NCBI GenBank assembly: GCA_965268555.1
Contig: OZ254174.1
Coordinates: forward strand, 62,001-126,000
DNA: 64,000 nucleotides
Source: AAA044-D11 sp965268555
Lineage (GTDB): Bacteria; Actinomycetota; Actinomycetes; Nanopelagicales; Nanopelagicaceae
Reading direction: 5' to 3'
Below, in pieces: positions 41,503-50,730 of this stretch. Made by a program: the position numbers and the translations under genes. Under the pieces are notes generated by a model. It was not told where the DNA came from. It did not search any database and saw only the letters and a program-made list of their open reading frames with translations. Position 1 is the first letter of the stretch; each line of letters begins with the position of its first letter.

Positions 41503-41725
41503 AGAGATTCAGCCAAAATTAAAATGGTTATTGGTATTCATACCAATCTGTTTTGTAATGGGAATACTGGAATTATTTCGGGCTTTTGATGGCAACGATA
41601 GAAGCTGGCTATATGTATTTGAATGGCCGTTCTTCGGACTTTTTATTTATTACATGTATTGGAAATTAGGACAACCGCAAGAAGTTTGGGACGAAAGTGA
41701 TGATCCCAAGCGCGAAGTAGATTAA
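41495..41725 (+). CDS. Small two-helix membrane protein after ctaG
   Basis: About 76 residues, two hydrophobic segments (LLVFIPICFVMGILELF and FEWPFFGLFIYYMYWKL) and an acidic C-terminal tail. The ATG at 41495 overlaps the ctaG stop (ATGACTAA), implying translational coupling; ATGs at 41471 and 41483 are alternatives within ctaG. The family is not recognised. Its place after ctaG and near the oxidase operon suggests a small oxidase assembly or structural subunit (inference only). Confidence 0.7.
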   Translation: MTKEIQPKLKWLLVFIPICFVMGILELFRAFDGNDRSWLYVFEWPFFGLFIYYMYWKLGQPQEVWDESDDPKREVD

Positions 41726-41726
41726 A

Positions 41727-43157
41727 TCACCAACTTGTGTGAAGTGGTCTACCTTCGGCATAACCAGATGCTGATTGAATTCCTACAACTGCGCGATCTG
41801 CGAAATCACTAATGCTTGTTGCACCTGCATATGTAAATGAAGATCGGACGCCAGCAATAATTTCATCGAGTAAATCTTCAACGCCAGGACGATCCGGATT
41901 TATGTACATTCTTGAAGATGAAATGCCCTCTTCAAACAAAGCCTTGCGGGCTCGGTCGAAAGCTGCGTTATTAGAAGTTCTTGCAGCAACTGCACGCGCA
42001 GATGCCATTCCGAAAGACTCTTTATAAAGGCGGCCTGTGGCATCTTTATTCAAATCACTTGGCGATTCAAGTGTTCCAGCGAACCAAGATCCAATCATTA
42101 CTTGTGAAGCACCAGCAGCAAGTGCAAGTGCAACATCGCGCGGATGACGAACACCACCATCTGCCCAAACATGTTTTCCATGCTTCTTCGCTTCGGTAGC
42201 GCACTCTAGGACTGCGGAGAATTGTGGTCGCCCAACTCCAGTCTGCATCCGTGTTGTGCACATTGCACCAGGTCCAACTCCAACTTTTACGATGTCAGCA
42301 CCAGCTTCGATAAGCGCTTTAGTTCCCTCAGCAGTAACAACATTTCCAGCAACGATTGGAATCTTTGGCTTTAGCGCTCTAATTAATTTAAGAGCTTCAA
42401 TCATTTTAATTTGATGGCCGTGCGCGGTATCGACGACTAGAACATCGGCGCCGGCATCGATTAGAGCTTTGGCTTTTGCAGCAACATCACCATTGATTCC
42501 AACCGCACAAGCAATTCTTAATTTCTTATCTGCGTCAAGTGCTGGCTGATAAAGAGTTGCACGAAGCGCTGCAGTCTTAGTTAAAATTCCAACCAGCTTC
42601 CCACTTTTATCTACAACTGGCGCAAGACGTCTGCGCTCGGCATTTAGAAAATCAAAAGCTTCACGAGGTTCGATGGAATCTGGAACTGTCACCAAATCTT
42701 TACTCATAATTAATTGGAGTTGGGTGAAACGATCAACACGTTCACAATCTGCTTCAGTAACAATTCCTACTGGCTTGCCGTCTTGAAGAACGATTAGTGC
42801 ACCATGTGCCCGCTTGTTAATTAAATCAATCGCATCAGCAACGGTTTCAGTAGGTGAAAGCGTTACTGGAGTATCAAAAAATGTGTGTCGAGTTTTTACC
42901 CAAGAAATTACATCGCTTACAACTTGAATCGGAATATCTTGTGGAATAACAGCCATTCCACCACGGCGCGCGATTGTTTCGGCCATTCGGCGGCCAGAGA
43001 TAGCGGTCATATTTGCTACGACGATTGGGATAGTTGTGCCGGTTCCATCATGCGTAGATAGATCCACATCCATTCGGCTTGCAATATTGGATGAGCTGGG
43101 GACCATGAAGACATCGTCATAGGTCAGGTCGTGGCTAGGGTTATTTAAGAAACGCAC
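41727..43157 (-). CDS. guaB1: GuaB1-type IMP dehydrogenase/GMP reductase family protein with CBS domains
   Basis: 476 residues. TIM barrel with DDVFMVP near residue 14, two CBS repeats inserted at about 95-210, VVDTAHGH near 243, and the catalytic loop GVGPGAMCTTRMQTGVG near 295-311, with the nucleophilic Cys followed by TTRM. This is the actinobacterial GuaB1 form; characterised mycobacterial GuaB1 is a GMP reductase regulated through its CBS domains, so the role is probably GMP to IMP conversion in purine salvage. GTG start at 43157; TATAGT lies 8 bases upstream on the minus strand, close to the leaderless spacing. Confidence 0.9.
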   Translation of the reverse strand: MRFLNNPSHDLTYDDVFMVPSSSNIASRMDVDLSTHDGTGTTIPIVVANMTAISGRRMAETIARRGGMAVIPQDIPIQVVSDVISWVKTRHTFFDTPVTLSPTETVADAIDLINKRAHGALIVLQDGKPVGIVTEADCERVDRFTQLQLIMSKDLVTVPDSIEPREAFDFLNAERRRLAPVVDKSGKLVGILTKTAALRATLYQPALDADKKLRIACAVGINGDVAAKAKALIDAGADVLVVDTAHGHQIKMIEALKLIRALKPKIPIVAGNVVTAEGTKALIEAGADIVKVGVGPGAMCTTRMQTGVGRPQFSAVLECATEAKKHGKHVWADGGVRHPRDVALALAAGASQVMIGSWFAGTLESPSDLNKDATGRLYKESFGMASARAVAARTSNNAAFDRARKALFEEGISSSRMYINPDRPGVEDLLDEIIAGVRSSFTYAGATSISDFADRAVVGIQSASGYAEGRPLHTSW

Positions 43158-43203
43158 GTGGGCGAACTATACCCCTGCCCATGCGCAAGGCGGTAGGTGT
43201 TGC

Positions 43204-43209
43204 TAGAGT
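43204..43209 (+). promoter_or_regulatory. Leaderless -10 box setting the start at 43217
   Basis: TAGAGT followed by 7 bases and ATG at 43217. An in-frame ATG at 43181 lies upstream of this box and is therefore not preferred. Confidence 0.6.
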
Positions 43210-43216
43210 CTTTGGC

Positions 43217-44149
43217 ATGAGCGAGGACGAGGATTCAACGGACGATATCGTCACCGAGGAAATGCTCTGGGAGCGAATTCCAGAAGTTCAAGGACTTGAT
43301 CGAGCCAATACTTATTATGAATTAAGCGCAAGAATTTATGCGCGCGGTCAATATGACGAAGCGCTCGCACTCGCGGAAACTGCTCGCGATATTTATGCCG
43401 AACTTGGGCCAGTTGTTCCATCTGATGGATTAGCCCAGGCATATTCCGCAATTGGTTATAACTTGAATCAATTGAAACGAATGAATGAAGCTGCAAATGC
43501 TATGAGTAAAGCTGTTGAATTACTTCGCGAATCTAAATCACCACTTGCAATTGATTTAGCTTGCACACTTGGCGAATGGTGGTTCTCTTCAAAAGAATAT
43601 GAAAAAACAATCGAATGCATGTCAGATTGCGTTCAGGAACATTTAGTTGACGGTAATGACAGTGGTGCTGCAAACGACTTACATTTAATCGGTTGTGCCC
43701 AGCGCGAATTAAAAAATTATGGCGCCGCACTTGAATCTTTCCGCGAAGCGCGCGAACTATTTAAGAAGCTAAAAGAGGTAATCAATGTTGCAAGATGCGA
43801 TCAGAAAATCGCACATTGCCTAACTGAGATTGGTGATGGCGAAGGCGCACTTGCCGCTGCTCAAAAATCGCTAGATGTTTTCGTGACAGCACATGACCAT
43901 TATCGTGAGACTTACTCACTTCTAGAATTAGGAAAGGCGCAAATCGTTGCCGGACTTGGTGAAGATGGTTTGAACACTTTGGATCGGGTATTAGAAATTG
44001 CAACTGATAATGAAAATAAAGATTTTGAATTTATTTTAGAGATCGAAGGGCGTATGGCTGATGTATTGACCTCACTTGGCCGTGATGATGAAGCAGAAGA
44101 AATACGCCGCCGGATTAAAGCTGTGGAAGAAGTAATTAAGGAAGATTAG
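43217..44149 (+). CDS. Tetratricopeptide-repeat protein
   Basis: About 310 residues, mostly alpha-helical with several TPR-like repeats (for example ARIYARGQYDEALALAETAR, AYSAIGYNLNQLKRMNEA, ALESFREARELFKKLKE and SLLELGKAQIVAGLGEDGL). No signal peptide, no membrane segment and no fused catalytic domain. TPR proteins mediate protein-protein contacts; the partners are unknown. The leaderless promoter favours the ATG at 43217 over 43181. It meets the RNA methyltransferase gene tail to tail with a four-base overlap. Confidence 0.85.
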   Translation: MSEDEDSTDDIVTEEMLWERIPEVQGLDRANTYYELSARIYARGQYDEALALAETARDIYAELGPVVPSDGLAQAYSAIGYNLNQLKRMNEAANAMSKAVELLRESKSPLAIDLACTLGEWWFSSKEYEKTIECMSDCVQEHLVDGNDSGAANDLHLIGCAQRELKNYGAALESFREARELFKKLKEVINVARCDQKIAHCLTEIGDGEGALAAAQKSLDVFVTAHDHYRETYSLLELGKAQIVAGLGEDGLNTLDRVLEIATDNENKDFEFILEIEGRMADVLTSLGRDDEAEEIRRRIKAVEEVIKED

Positions 44150-44781
44150 TGATTTAGGTGCTGCATCGCCCAGGCATACATTGCGATTGCGCCCGCTGCT
44201 GAAGCATTCATGGATCTAGTTGATCCATATTGCCTAATTGCAAGAACTGTTTCGCAGATATCGACAGCTTCATCTGACATTCCTGCGCCTTCCTGACCAA
44301 AGAAGAGAACACATTTCTTTGGAAGCTTTGTAGTCTCGAGCTCTTTAGAAATAGGTAAGTTATCAATTCCAATTATTGGAACTTCGTTATCTCGACACCA
44401 ATTCTGGAAGTCAGTAACTGTTGGGTGATGCAAGACGTGTAGGTATTTGTCGGTAACCATTGCCCCGCGCTTATTCCAATCGCGCTTACCTACGATATGA
44501 ACTTTTGAAACATTAAATGCATTTGCAGTTCGAACAACAGATCCAATATTTAAATCATGTTGCCAATTTTCTATCGCTATCTGTAATTCGTGGCGTTTAG
44601 TATCTAAATCAGCAACAATCGCTTCAACGCTCCAATAACGGTAGTGATCTAGAACATTTCTGCGATCACCGTTTGCAAGAAGCTCAGGGTCAAAGTGTTC
44701 TTGTGTTGGCCAAGGCTTAGGATGCGGACCAACGCCAACGACTGGATAGAATTCACCAGGTCCAATTTCGGCGGTAGTCAT
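44146..44781 (-). CDS. TrmH/SpoU-family RNA 2'-O-methyltransferase
   Basis: 211 residues. SPOUT knot motifs: NIGSVVRTANAF near residue 73 (motif 1, with Asn and Arg), LFFGQEGAGMSDEAV near 150-164 (motif 2) and RSMNASAAGAIAMYAW near 184-199 (motif 3). It methylates a ribose 2'-OH in tRNA or rRNA using S-adenosylmethionine; the target site is unassigned. The ATG at 44781 follows TACTGT by 6 bases, so an upstream ATG at 44814 is unlikely to be used. Confidence 0.9.
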   Translation of the reverse strand: MTTAEIGPGEFYPVVGVGPHPKPWPTQEHFDPELLANGDRRNVLDHYRYWSVEAIVADLDTKRHELQIAIENWQHDLNIGSVVRTANAFNVSKVHIVGKRDWNKRGAMVTDKYLHVLHHPTVTDFQNWCRDNEVPIIGIDNLPISKELETTKLPKKCVLFFGQEGAGMSDEAVDICETVLAIRQYGSTRSMNASAAGAIAMYAWAMQHLNH

Positions 44782-44787
44782 ACCCAA

Positions 44788-44793
44788 ACAGTA
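44788..44793 (-). promoter_or_regulatory. Leaderless -10 box of the RNA methyltransferase gene
   Basis: TACTGT on the minus strand, 6 bases, then ATG at 44781. The divergent EamA gene (44806) instead has a Shine-Dalgarno sequence, so the two divergent genes use different initiation modes. Confidence 0.6.
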
Positions 44794-44805
44794 GGGGGAG
44801 TTTGC

Positions 44806-45696
44806 ATGAAGCAAAAATCCTGGGTCCCTATTTATTTAGCACTGGGATTGGTCTGGGGTTGTTCATTTGTATTCATAAAGCTTGGACTCGAATTCTTAAC
44901 TCCGGTGGGAGTTGCGTTCGGGAGATGCGCCCTTGGCGCCATGGCTCTGCTTTTAATAGTAAAAATTCGCGGAGTTAAACTTCCAACAGAGCGTAAGACC
45001 TGGCTAGTTCTTTGGATAGTTTCACTACTACTAAATGTATTTCCAGGAATTCTATTTGCCTTTGCGCAACAGCGAGTCACTACTGTTCTTGCCGGAATTA
45101 TTAATGCTGGAACACCACTTACAACTTTGATCTTTCTCTTATTATTTTTTAGAACAGAGAAGATTGCAAAACATCAAGTCCTCGGTTTAGTGATTGGCGG
45201 TATTGGAGTATTAACCGTTTTGGGAATCTGGAAAGGAATAGGTTCAAATTCTGCGATCGGAGCCCTCGCGCTTCTAGGAGCTATTACTTGTTACGGACTC
45301 TCCTTCCCAATAATTCGTAAATACCTAACCCCACTTAAATTGCGAGCTGAAGCTTTGGCCGCTGGACAAGTAACAGCAGCTGCGTTGACACTGCTTCCTT
45401 TCTATTTAGTTAACGGAATAGCTAAAGATGAATATCGAACGGGACCAATTCTCGCAATGATTGCACTTGGCGTATTTGGAAGTGGTCTTGCATACATTTG
45501 GAATTTTCAAATTGTAGAACGCGCTGGAAGTTCCATTGCAAGCTCAGTGACTTATCTGACTCCGGTTGTTGCAGTATTTGTTGGCTGGATTTTCTTGGGC
45601 GAGCACATTACTTGGCACGAACCAATTGGTGGTGCAATAGTTTTATTAGGCGCTGCGACCTCACAAGGGCGTTTCACGAAGAAAGTTAAGGCTTAA
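44806..45696 (+). CDS. EamA/DMT-family transporter
   Basis: 296 residues, ten hydrophobic segments in two EamA repeats: WGCSFVFIKLGLEFLTPVG near residue 17 in the first, and the second repeat ending in LTPVVAVFVGWIFLGEHITW near 253-272, a common EamA signature. Drug/metabolite exporters of this type often move amino acids or nucleosides; the substrate is unknown. The start ATG at 44806 is 5-6 bases after the AGGGGGAG Shine-Dalgarno sequence. An in-frame upstream extension to 44695 overlaps the methyltransferase gene and is rejected. Confidence 0.87.
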   Translation: MKQKSWVPIYLALGLVWGCSFVFIKLGLEFLTPVGVAFGRCALGAMALLLIVKIRGVKLPTERKTWLVLWIVSLLLNVFPGILFAFAQQRVTTVLAGIINAGTPLTTLIFLLLFFRTEKIAKHQVLGLVIGGIGVLTVLGIWKGIGSNSAIGALALLGAITCYGLSFPIIRKYLTPLKLRAEALAAGQVTAAALTLLPFYLVNGIAKDEYRTGPILAMIALGVFGSGLAYIWNFQIVERAGSSIASSVTYLTPVVAVFVGWIFLGEHITWHEPIGGAIVLLGAATSQGRFTKKVKA

Positions 45697-45700
45697 TCTG

Positions 45701-46819
45701 GTGTTACGTAAAATAACTGCAACGCTTTTAGCGTTTTCGCTCACCACCGTTTTAAGCACGCCAGCAAATGCGCTTACTGTTCCGAATTCATTTAAAGCGC
45801 TTGCAAATGCGCCTGCGCTGGCCAAACCGGGAATTTTAGTTATTGATCCAATAAGTCAGAGTGAAATTTTTGCTAATCAAGCTGATGTTCCACGCGCTCC
45901 GGCATCAATCTTGAAATTGATTTCTTCGGTGACAGCAATTTCAGCTTTTGGCAGCGATAAATCATTTAAAACTTCGATAAATTCCACAGAAGATCCTGCA
46001 ACTTTTTTGTTACTTGGCGAATATGACCCTTGGCTTACAACAAGTTCTAAAGAAGCCAGTAAATTCCACCGTGCTCAATCTACAAAATTAATTAGCGCAA
46101 TCACATCGAACGGGGCAAATCTCTCCGAGATAACCGTTGCATTCAATGGAGTTTTTGAAAAAGATATAACAAATTTAAAAGCGTTTTATGGGAAGAAAGT
46201 TAAGTTCAAGAGAGTTACCAAAGCAGAAGTAAAGAATTATTCAAATATAAATACTTTGAGAGAAATAAATTCACCGGCCCTAGGCGAAATAATCGGATTC
46301 ACGCTTCTTTGGAGTGACAATACTTTGGCTGATCGATTGGCGCGAAATTCGGCAGATGAATTAGGTTTCACGCGAGATAGCGATGGCATGAATTTGGCTT
46401 TTCAAAAAACTCTTAAAGAGTTGGAGGTTGACTCAACTGGTTTAAGCGTCGCAGATGGCAGTGGTCTTTCACACGACAACCGAGTTTCCGCAAGAACTAT
46501 TGCGCAGCTCCTTTGGAAGATAAGAGTGGAGCCGCAATTCCAAGCTATTTACGATGGCTTACCAGTGGCCGGAAAATCCGGAACTTTGAAGAAAAGATTT
46601 AAGAAATATGGAAAATCAGCTAAAGGGTTGATTAGAGCAAAAACGGGTTGGATCAACACCTCGGTCACAATGGCTGGGTATGTTGAGGTTGGCAACAATG
46701 AATATGTCTTCGCCGTAATTGCAAACCACATAAAACCAACAGAGAAGTCACGAGACTTGGCTCGCAGAGCGATAGATAAAATGTTGGCTACAGTCGCTAA
46801 GCCAACGGATGAAGCATGA
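45701..46819 (+). CDS. dacB: D-alanyl-D-alanine carboxypeptidase/endopeptidase (PBP4, DacB type)
   Basis: 372 residues with a signal peptide (about residues 1-24, ending STPANA). Penicillin-binding motifs: SxxK as S69-I-L-K72, an SDN-like LLWSDNTLADRLARN near 205 and KSGT near residue 290. Known: PBP4 proteins (S13) trim peptidoglycan stem peptides or crosslinks outside the membrane. It is shorter than E. coli DacB, having a reduced insertion domain. GTG start at 45701, four bases after the EamA stop, so translation may be coupled. Confidence 0.87.
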   Translation: MLRKITATLLAFSLTTVLSTPANALTVPNSFKALANAPALAKPGILVIDPISQSEIFANQADVPRAPASILKLISSVTAISAFGSDKSFKTSINSTEDPATFLLLGEYDPWLTTSSKEASKFHRAQSTKLISAITSNGANLSEITVAFNGVFEKDITNLKAFYGKKVKFKRVTKAEVKNYSNINTLREINSPALGEIIGFTLLWSDNTLADRLARNSADELGFTRDSDGMNLAFQKTLKELEVDSTGLSVADGSGLSHDNRVSARTIAQLLWKIRVEPQFQAIYDGLPVAGKSGTLKKRFKKYGKSAKGLIRAKTGWINTSVTMAGYVEVGNNEYVFAVIANHIKPTEKSRDLARRAIDKMLATVAKPTDEA

Positions 46820-46820
46820 G

Positions 46821-46826
46821 TAGGCT
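46821..46826 (+). promoter_or_regulatory. Leaderless -10 box of ctaB
   Basis: TAGGCT followed by 6 bases and the GTG start at 46833. It directly follows the dacB stop; the same hexamer precedes serS and pepP. Confidence 0.55.
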
Positions 46827-46832
46827 TCCGAG

Positions 46833-47705
46833 GTGAGCAAATCTAGAATTTCGCCGTATATAGCGCTAATGAAATTGCGGGTAGTAGAACTTTTACTTGT
46901 CACAACCCTTCCAGCGCTATTCCTGGCCGCTGCTGGTGTCCCTCCACTCGGGTTAACAATTGCAACGCTAATTGGTGGAACGCTTGCGGCGGGTGCTTCA
47001 AATGCATTCAATATGATTATTGAAGTTGATTCAGATCGCTTGATGGCTAGGACTGCCAAACGTCCAATCGTTAGTGGTGAAGTAACAGAGACTCAAGCAT
47101 TTGTTTTCGCATCAGCTTTGACTGTCATTTCGCTTGCGATATTTTCAGTATTCACAACCGTACTTGCAACTGTTTTAACTGCTGCTGCAATTGTGTTTTA
47201 TGTATTTGGATACACAATTGGCCTCAAGCGGAGAACATCACAGAATATTGTTTGGGGCGGAATCGCAGGATGCATGCCGGTCCTAATTGGTTGGGCCGCA
47301 ATCACAAATTCGCTTTCACTGACCGCATGGCTATTCTTTCTAGTAATTTTTTTCTGGACGCCACCACATTTCTGGGCCCTTGCTATTAAATATAAAGAAG
47401 ATTATGCAGCAGCTGGAATTCCAATGTTGCCAGTTGTTGCTTCGATTAAATCCGTGGAAAAGCAGATGTGGTTTCACACAATTGGAATGTTTGTTGCCTC
47501 GCTTGGAGTTAATTGGAGCGCAGGCCTTCCTTGGTGGTGCTGGGTAATTACAATCGCTATTGCACTTGGCTTCGCCTTGGAACTACTAAAGATTGATGGC
47601 CCAGATTCAAATAAAGCGGCCGCTAAATTGTTTCAGTGGTCAATTACTTACTTGAGTGTTTATTCACTGCTTCTGGTTATCGCAGCGCTTGTTGTAAATC
47701 CTTAA
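46833..47705 (+). CDS. ctaB: Protoheme IX farnesyltransferase (haem O synthase)
   Basis: 290 residues, nine hydrophobic segments. Prenyltransferase motifs: NMIIEVDSDRLMARTAKRP near residues 62-80 (first Asp-rich site) and TPPHFWALAIKYKEDYAAAGIPMLPVV near 178-204 (the YKEDY region). It makes haem O, the precursor of the haem A used by the aa3 oxidase encoded at 36.6-39.9 kb. GTG start fits a TAGGCT-N6 leaderless promoter. The last 29 bases overlap the end of metZ on the other strand. Confidence 0.93.
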   Translation: MSKSRISPYIALMKLRVVELLLVTTLPALFLAAAGVPPLGLTIATLIGGTLAAGASNAFNMIIEVDSDRLMARTAKRPIVSGEVTETQAFVFASALTVISLAIFSVFTTVLATVLTAAAIVFYVFGYTIGLKRRTSQNIVWGGIAGCMPVLIGWAAITNSLSLTAWLFFLVIFFWTPPHFWALAIKYKEDYAAAGIPMLPVVASIKSVEKQMWFHTIGMFVASLGVNWSAGLPWWCWVITIAIALGFALELLKIDGPDSNKAAAKLFQWSITYLSVYSLLLVIAALVVNP

Positions 47706-48903
47706 TCAAATCTGAAGAGTGCTCAAGGCCAACAGATAATCTCGCTAGGGAGTCGGTAATACCCATAGATTCCCGGGTAACCAGATCTAATCTGCGATGA
47801 GTTGTCGAAGCAGGATGAGTAATTAGCGACTTACTATCACCTAGATTATTTGAAATATCGATAACTTTAAGCGCGTCCATGACTTTGAATAGCTCGCTCG
47901 GTCCGCCGGCAATCTCGAAACTTAGGGTTGTTCCACCGCCAGTCATCTGTTTTTGCGCAACATCAAAACCGTTGTGAGATTTCAAGCCAGGATAATTTAC
48001 CGATTTAACTTTAGGGATTTGAGCTAAAAACTCGGCAACAGCTTGTGCACTTTCATTCATTCGGTTTACGCGCATGGCTAAAGTTTCAAGAGACTTTACG
48101 AGAACCCATGCATTGAATGCGCTAAGAGTTGGCCCAGTATGCCTAATGAATGGATTCAGATAATTCTGAATGTAATCAAATCCACCAAGAATCGCACCAC
48201 CAAGAACTCGGCCTTGCCCATCAATATGTTTTGTAGCTGAATACATAACAACATCGGCGCCATGTTGGAGTGGTTTTTGCAGAATTGGTGAGGCCATTAC
48301 ATTGTCAACAATCACAGTTGCACCGGCGCTATGGGCCAAATCGCTAACCATTTTTAGATCTATGATTTCTAACATTGGGTTACTTGGAGTTTCGATGAAA
48401 ACAACTTTAGTTTTTTCGCTAAGCGCTTTCTCCCAAACTTTCTTATCGTTTCCTTTTACAAATTCAACTTTTATGCCCCACTTTGGCAGGATTTCCGAGA
48501 GAACAACATAACAAGAGCTAAACATAGATGCGGCGGCAACAATTCGATCTCCTGCTTCTACCATGCAGGCAATTGATGCAAACATTGCTGACATTCCAGA
48601 GCCGGTAGCTACGCAATATTCGGCGCCTTCAATTGCGGCAAGCCGTTGTTCAAACATTGAAACTGTTGGATTTGCAAAGCGACTGTAAACAAAGTGATCC
48701 ACTTCATCGGTAAAGGAATGAACTGCTTGCTCTGCGCTGTCATACGTATATCCACTTGTTAGATACATCGCTTCGCCAGTTTCACCGAAACCAGATCTCG
48801 CTAAGCCTGCGCGAACTGCAAGAGTTTCTTCATGTAATTGCCAATCAGGAAGATCTCCGTCGGATGAATTGGAATATCCCCAAGGTCGATGCTGATGAGT
48901 CAT
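47677..48903 (-). CDS. metZ: O-succinylhomoserine sulfhydrylase (Cys/Met metabolism PLP enzyme)
   Basis: 408 residues. PLP lysine in SATKHIDGQGRVLGG near residues 215-229, the form I associate with MetZ; also EGAEYCVATGSGMSAMFA near 93-110 and ETPSNPMLEIID near 166-177. Reaction: O-succinylhomoserine (or acetyl form) plus sulfide to homocysteine. Cystathionine gamma-synthase is the main alternative. Leaderless promoter (TAAACT, 6 bases, ATG), divergent from the ABC exporter ATPase gene. The 3' end overlaps ctaB. Confidence 0.88.
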   Translation of the reverse strand: MTHQHRPWGYSNSSDGDLPDWQLHEETLAVRAGLARSGFGETGEAMYLTSGYTYDSAEQAVHSFTDEVDHFVYSRFANPTVSMFEQRLAAIEGAEYCVATGSGMSAMFASIACMVEAGDRIVAAASMFSSCYVVLSEILPKWGIKVEFVKGNDKKVWEKALSEKTKVVFIETPSNPMLEIIDLKMVSDLAHSAGATVIVDNVMASPILQKPLQHGADVVMYSATKHIDGQGRVLGGAILGGFDYIQNYLNPFIRHTGPTLSAFNAWVLVKSLETLAMRVNRMNESAQAVAEFLAQIPKVKSVNYPGLKSHNGFDVAQKQMTGGGTTLSFEIAGGPSELFKVMDALKVIDISNNLGDSKSLITHPASTTHRRLDLVTRESMGITDSLARLSVGLEHSSDLIKDLQQALR

Positions 48904-48909
48904 GCGACA

Positions 48910-48926
48910 AGTTTAGTAGGTAGGGT
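48910..48926. promoter_or_regulatory. Divergent leaderless promoters, metZ and ABC exporter
   Basis: On the minus strand TAAACT (48910-48915) ends 6 bases before the metZ ATG. On the plus strand TAGGGT (48921-48926) ends 6 bases before the ABC ATPase ATG at 48933. The two -10 boxes are only 5 bases apart, so RNA polymerase can hardly occupy both at once (inference). Confidence 0.62.
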
Positions 48927-48932
48927 GGAGAC

Positions 48933-49850
48933 ATGAACAAAGGCTCAACATTTGCGATAACTGCTACGGATTTAACAAAGGTTTATGGTCAACGTGCAGC
49001 CTTATCGCACGGGAATTTTGAGGTCCCGGCTGGATCAATCTGTGGCTTTGTGGGGCCAAATGGTTCAGGTAAAACCACAACCATTCGGATGTTGCTTGGT
49101 CTAATAACTCCAAGCGGTGGAAGTGGAACTGTATTAGGCGAGAGCATTACGCATCCTGAAAAATACTTACCACTGGTTGGTGCGATGATTGAAGGACCCG
49201 CTTTTTATCCGGCACTTTCTGGTCGCGAGAATTTGAAAGTATTAGCCGAGCTTGGTGGTTTTCCACTCTCAAGAGTCGATGAATTACTAAAAAAAGTTGA
49301 TTTAGCTGATCGCGGAAGTTCTAAATTTAAAACTTACTCCTTGGGCATGAAACAACGACTGGGTATTGCCGCAGCGCTGTTGCCAAATCCAAAACTCCTT
49401 ATTTTAGATGAACCAACTAACGGTTTAGACCCTTCAGGAATTCAAGAAGTTCGCGGAATCATAAGAGATTTAGCAGATAGCGGAACTACAATTTTTGTTT
49501 CTTCGCACATCCTTAGCGAGCTTGAAATGATCTGCGAATACTTAGTTATGTTGCGCGAAGGTAAAGTTATATTTTCTGGACGCACAAACGAATTACTTTC
49601 GGCGCAGAAGCCGATGATTGTTGCCAGACCCGAATATGAAGTTGATCTAACAAAACTAGCAGAGAAAATTACGAGCGCTGGATATCAAGTTGTTGTAGTG
49701 GAAGGCAACTTACACATTTCTGCACCTATCGAAGCTAGCGCAGCAATAAATCGGATGGCCTTCGAATCTGGAATTACCCTCTCTTCTATTTCAGTAGTTC
49801 TTCCAACGCTTGAAGAAACTTTCTTCGAAATGACGGGAGATAACAAATGA
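48933..49850 (+). CDS. ABC-2 type exporter, ATP-binding subunit
   Basis: 305 residues. Walker A GPNGSGKTT near residues 40-48, signature YSLGMKQR near 135-142 (the LSGGQ equivalent), and LLILDEPTNGLDPSG near 155-169. A C-terminal extension of about 80 residues is usual for drug or lantibiotic-type exporters of this class. It should pair with the permease gene, which overlaps it by four bases. The cargo is unknown. Confidence 0.9.
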   Translation: MNKGSTFAITATDLTKVYGQRAALSHGNFEVPAGSICGFVGPNGSGKTTTIRMLLGLITPSGGSGTVLGESITHPEKYLPLVGAMIEGPAFYPALSGRENLKVLAELGGFPLSRVDELLKKVDLADRGSSKFKTYSLGMKQRLGIAAALLPNPKLLILDEPTNGLDPSGIQEVRGIIRDLADSGTTIFVSSHILSELEMICEYLVMLREGKVIFSGRTNELLSAQKPMIVARPEYEVDLTKLAEKITSAGYQVVVVEGNLHISAPIEASAAINRMAFESGITLSSISVVLPTLEETFFEMTGDNK

Positions 49851-50638
49851 TTCGCGTTGTAATCGCCGAGCTTCACAAACTCCGTCGCCCCACACTTCTT
49901 TTAGGGACTATCGCAACAGTCGGCGGACTTAGCGCGCTCTTCACTTCAATTCTCTTTTTAATGATCAATTCGCAGGATGGAAACTCAAAACGCGGTCAAC
50001 GCGTTGGCCCAGAAGAGTTAAGCCAGGCAACTGGATTGGTTTATGGATTCAGGTTAGTTGGAGTATTTCTTGGCATAGTCGCACTCTGCATTTTTGCATC
50101 ACAAACTGCGCAGGAATACTCATTGGGAACGCTGCGAAATCTCTTGGTTCGCCAACCATCTCGAATGAAAATATTGGCTGGCAAATTTATTTCAATGAAG
50201 CTCTTCGCATTAGTAATGGTGCTCTTCGCCGGCGTTCTAAGCATTGGTATCTCTTTTGCGCTAGCAGGGCGAGCAAAAGTTGATACGGCATCTTGGACCA
50301 CTTCTACCGCTATGCATTTACTATTCGAAAGCACTCTCAATATCTTTATCGCAACCCTATGCTTTGGAACTTTCGGAATGATTCTTGGGCTTCTACTGAG
50401 ATCCCCAATAAGTGCAATTGCAGTCGGCGTTCTATGGAATCTAATTTTGGAGAATATTCTCGCTGCGCTAATCAATAGCACTGGAAAGTGGCTGCCCGGG
50501 ATTAATTTCTCAAACCTCGGCGAAGGTGGAAATCCCGACTTAAGTTACAAGCACTCGATTGTGGTCTCTTTGACTTACTTAATTGTTAGTGGCGGCCTTG
50601 CTGCACTTCTTTTCAAGAGGAGAGATGTTTCAAATTAG
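49847..50638 (+). CDS. ABC-2 type exporter, permease subunit
   Basis: 263 residues with six hydrophobic segments (near residues 18-40, 70-88, 108-130, 155-178, 185-205 and 235-255) and the segment QTAQEYSLGTLRNLLVRQPSR near 90, typical of ABC-2 permeases (EYxxGTxRxxL). It forms the membrane channel with the ATPase encoded just upstream (ATGA overlap at 49847). The substrate is not predictable. Confidence 0.88.
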   Translation: MIRVVIAELHKLRRPTLLLGTIATVGGLSALFTSILFLMINSQDGNSKRGQRVGPEELSQATGLVYGFRLVGVFLGIVALCIFASQTAQEYSLGTLRNLLVRQPSRMKILAGKFISMKLFALVMVLFAGVLSIGISFALAGRAKVDTASWTTSTAMHLLFESTLNIFIATLCFGTFGMILGLLLRSPISAIAVGVLWNLILENILAALINSTGKWLPGINFSNLGEGGNPDLSYKHSIVVSLTYLIVSGGLAALLFKRRDVSN

Positions 50639-50730
50639 CGACACAAGGTATTTCTTCGCAATAATTCACGGTTAAGTGCTTTCGCCTTAGATACCCTTAG
50701 GGAATTAACTTCCCTGGAGGCCGCCAAGAA

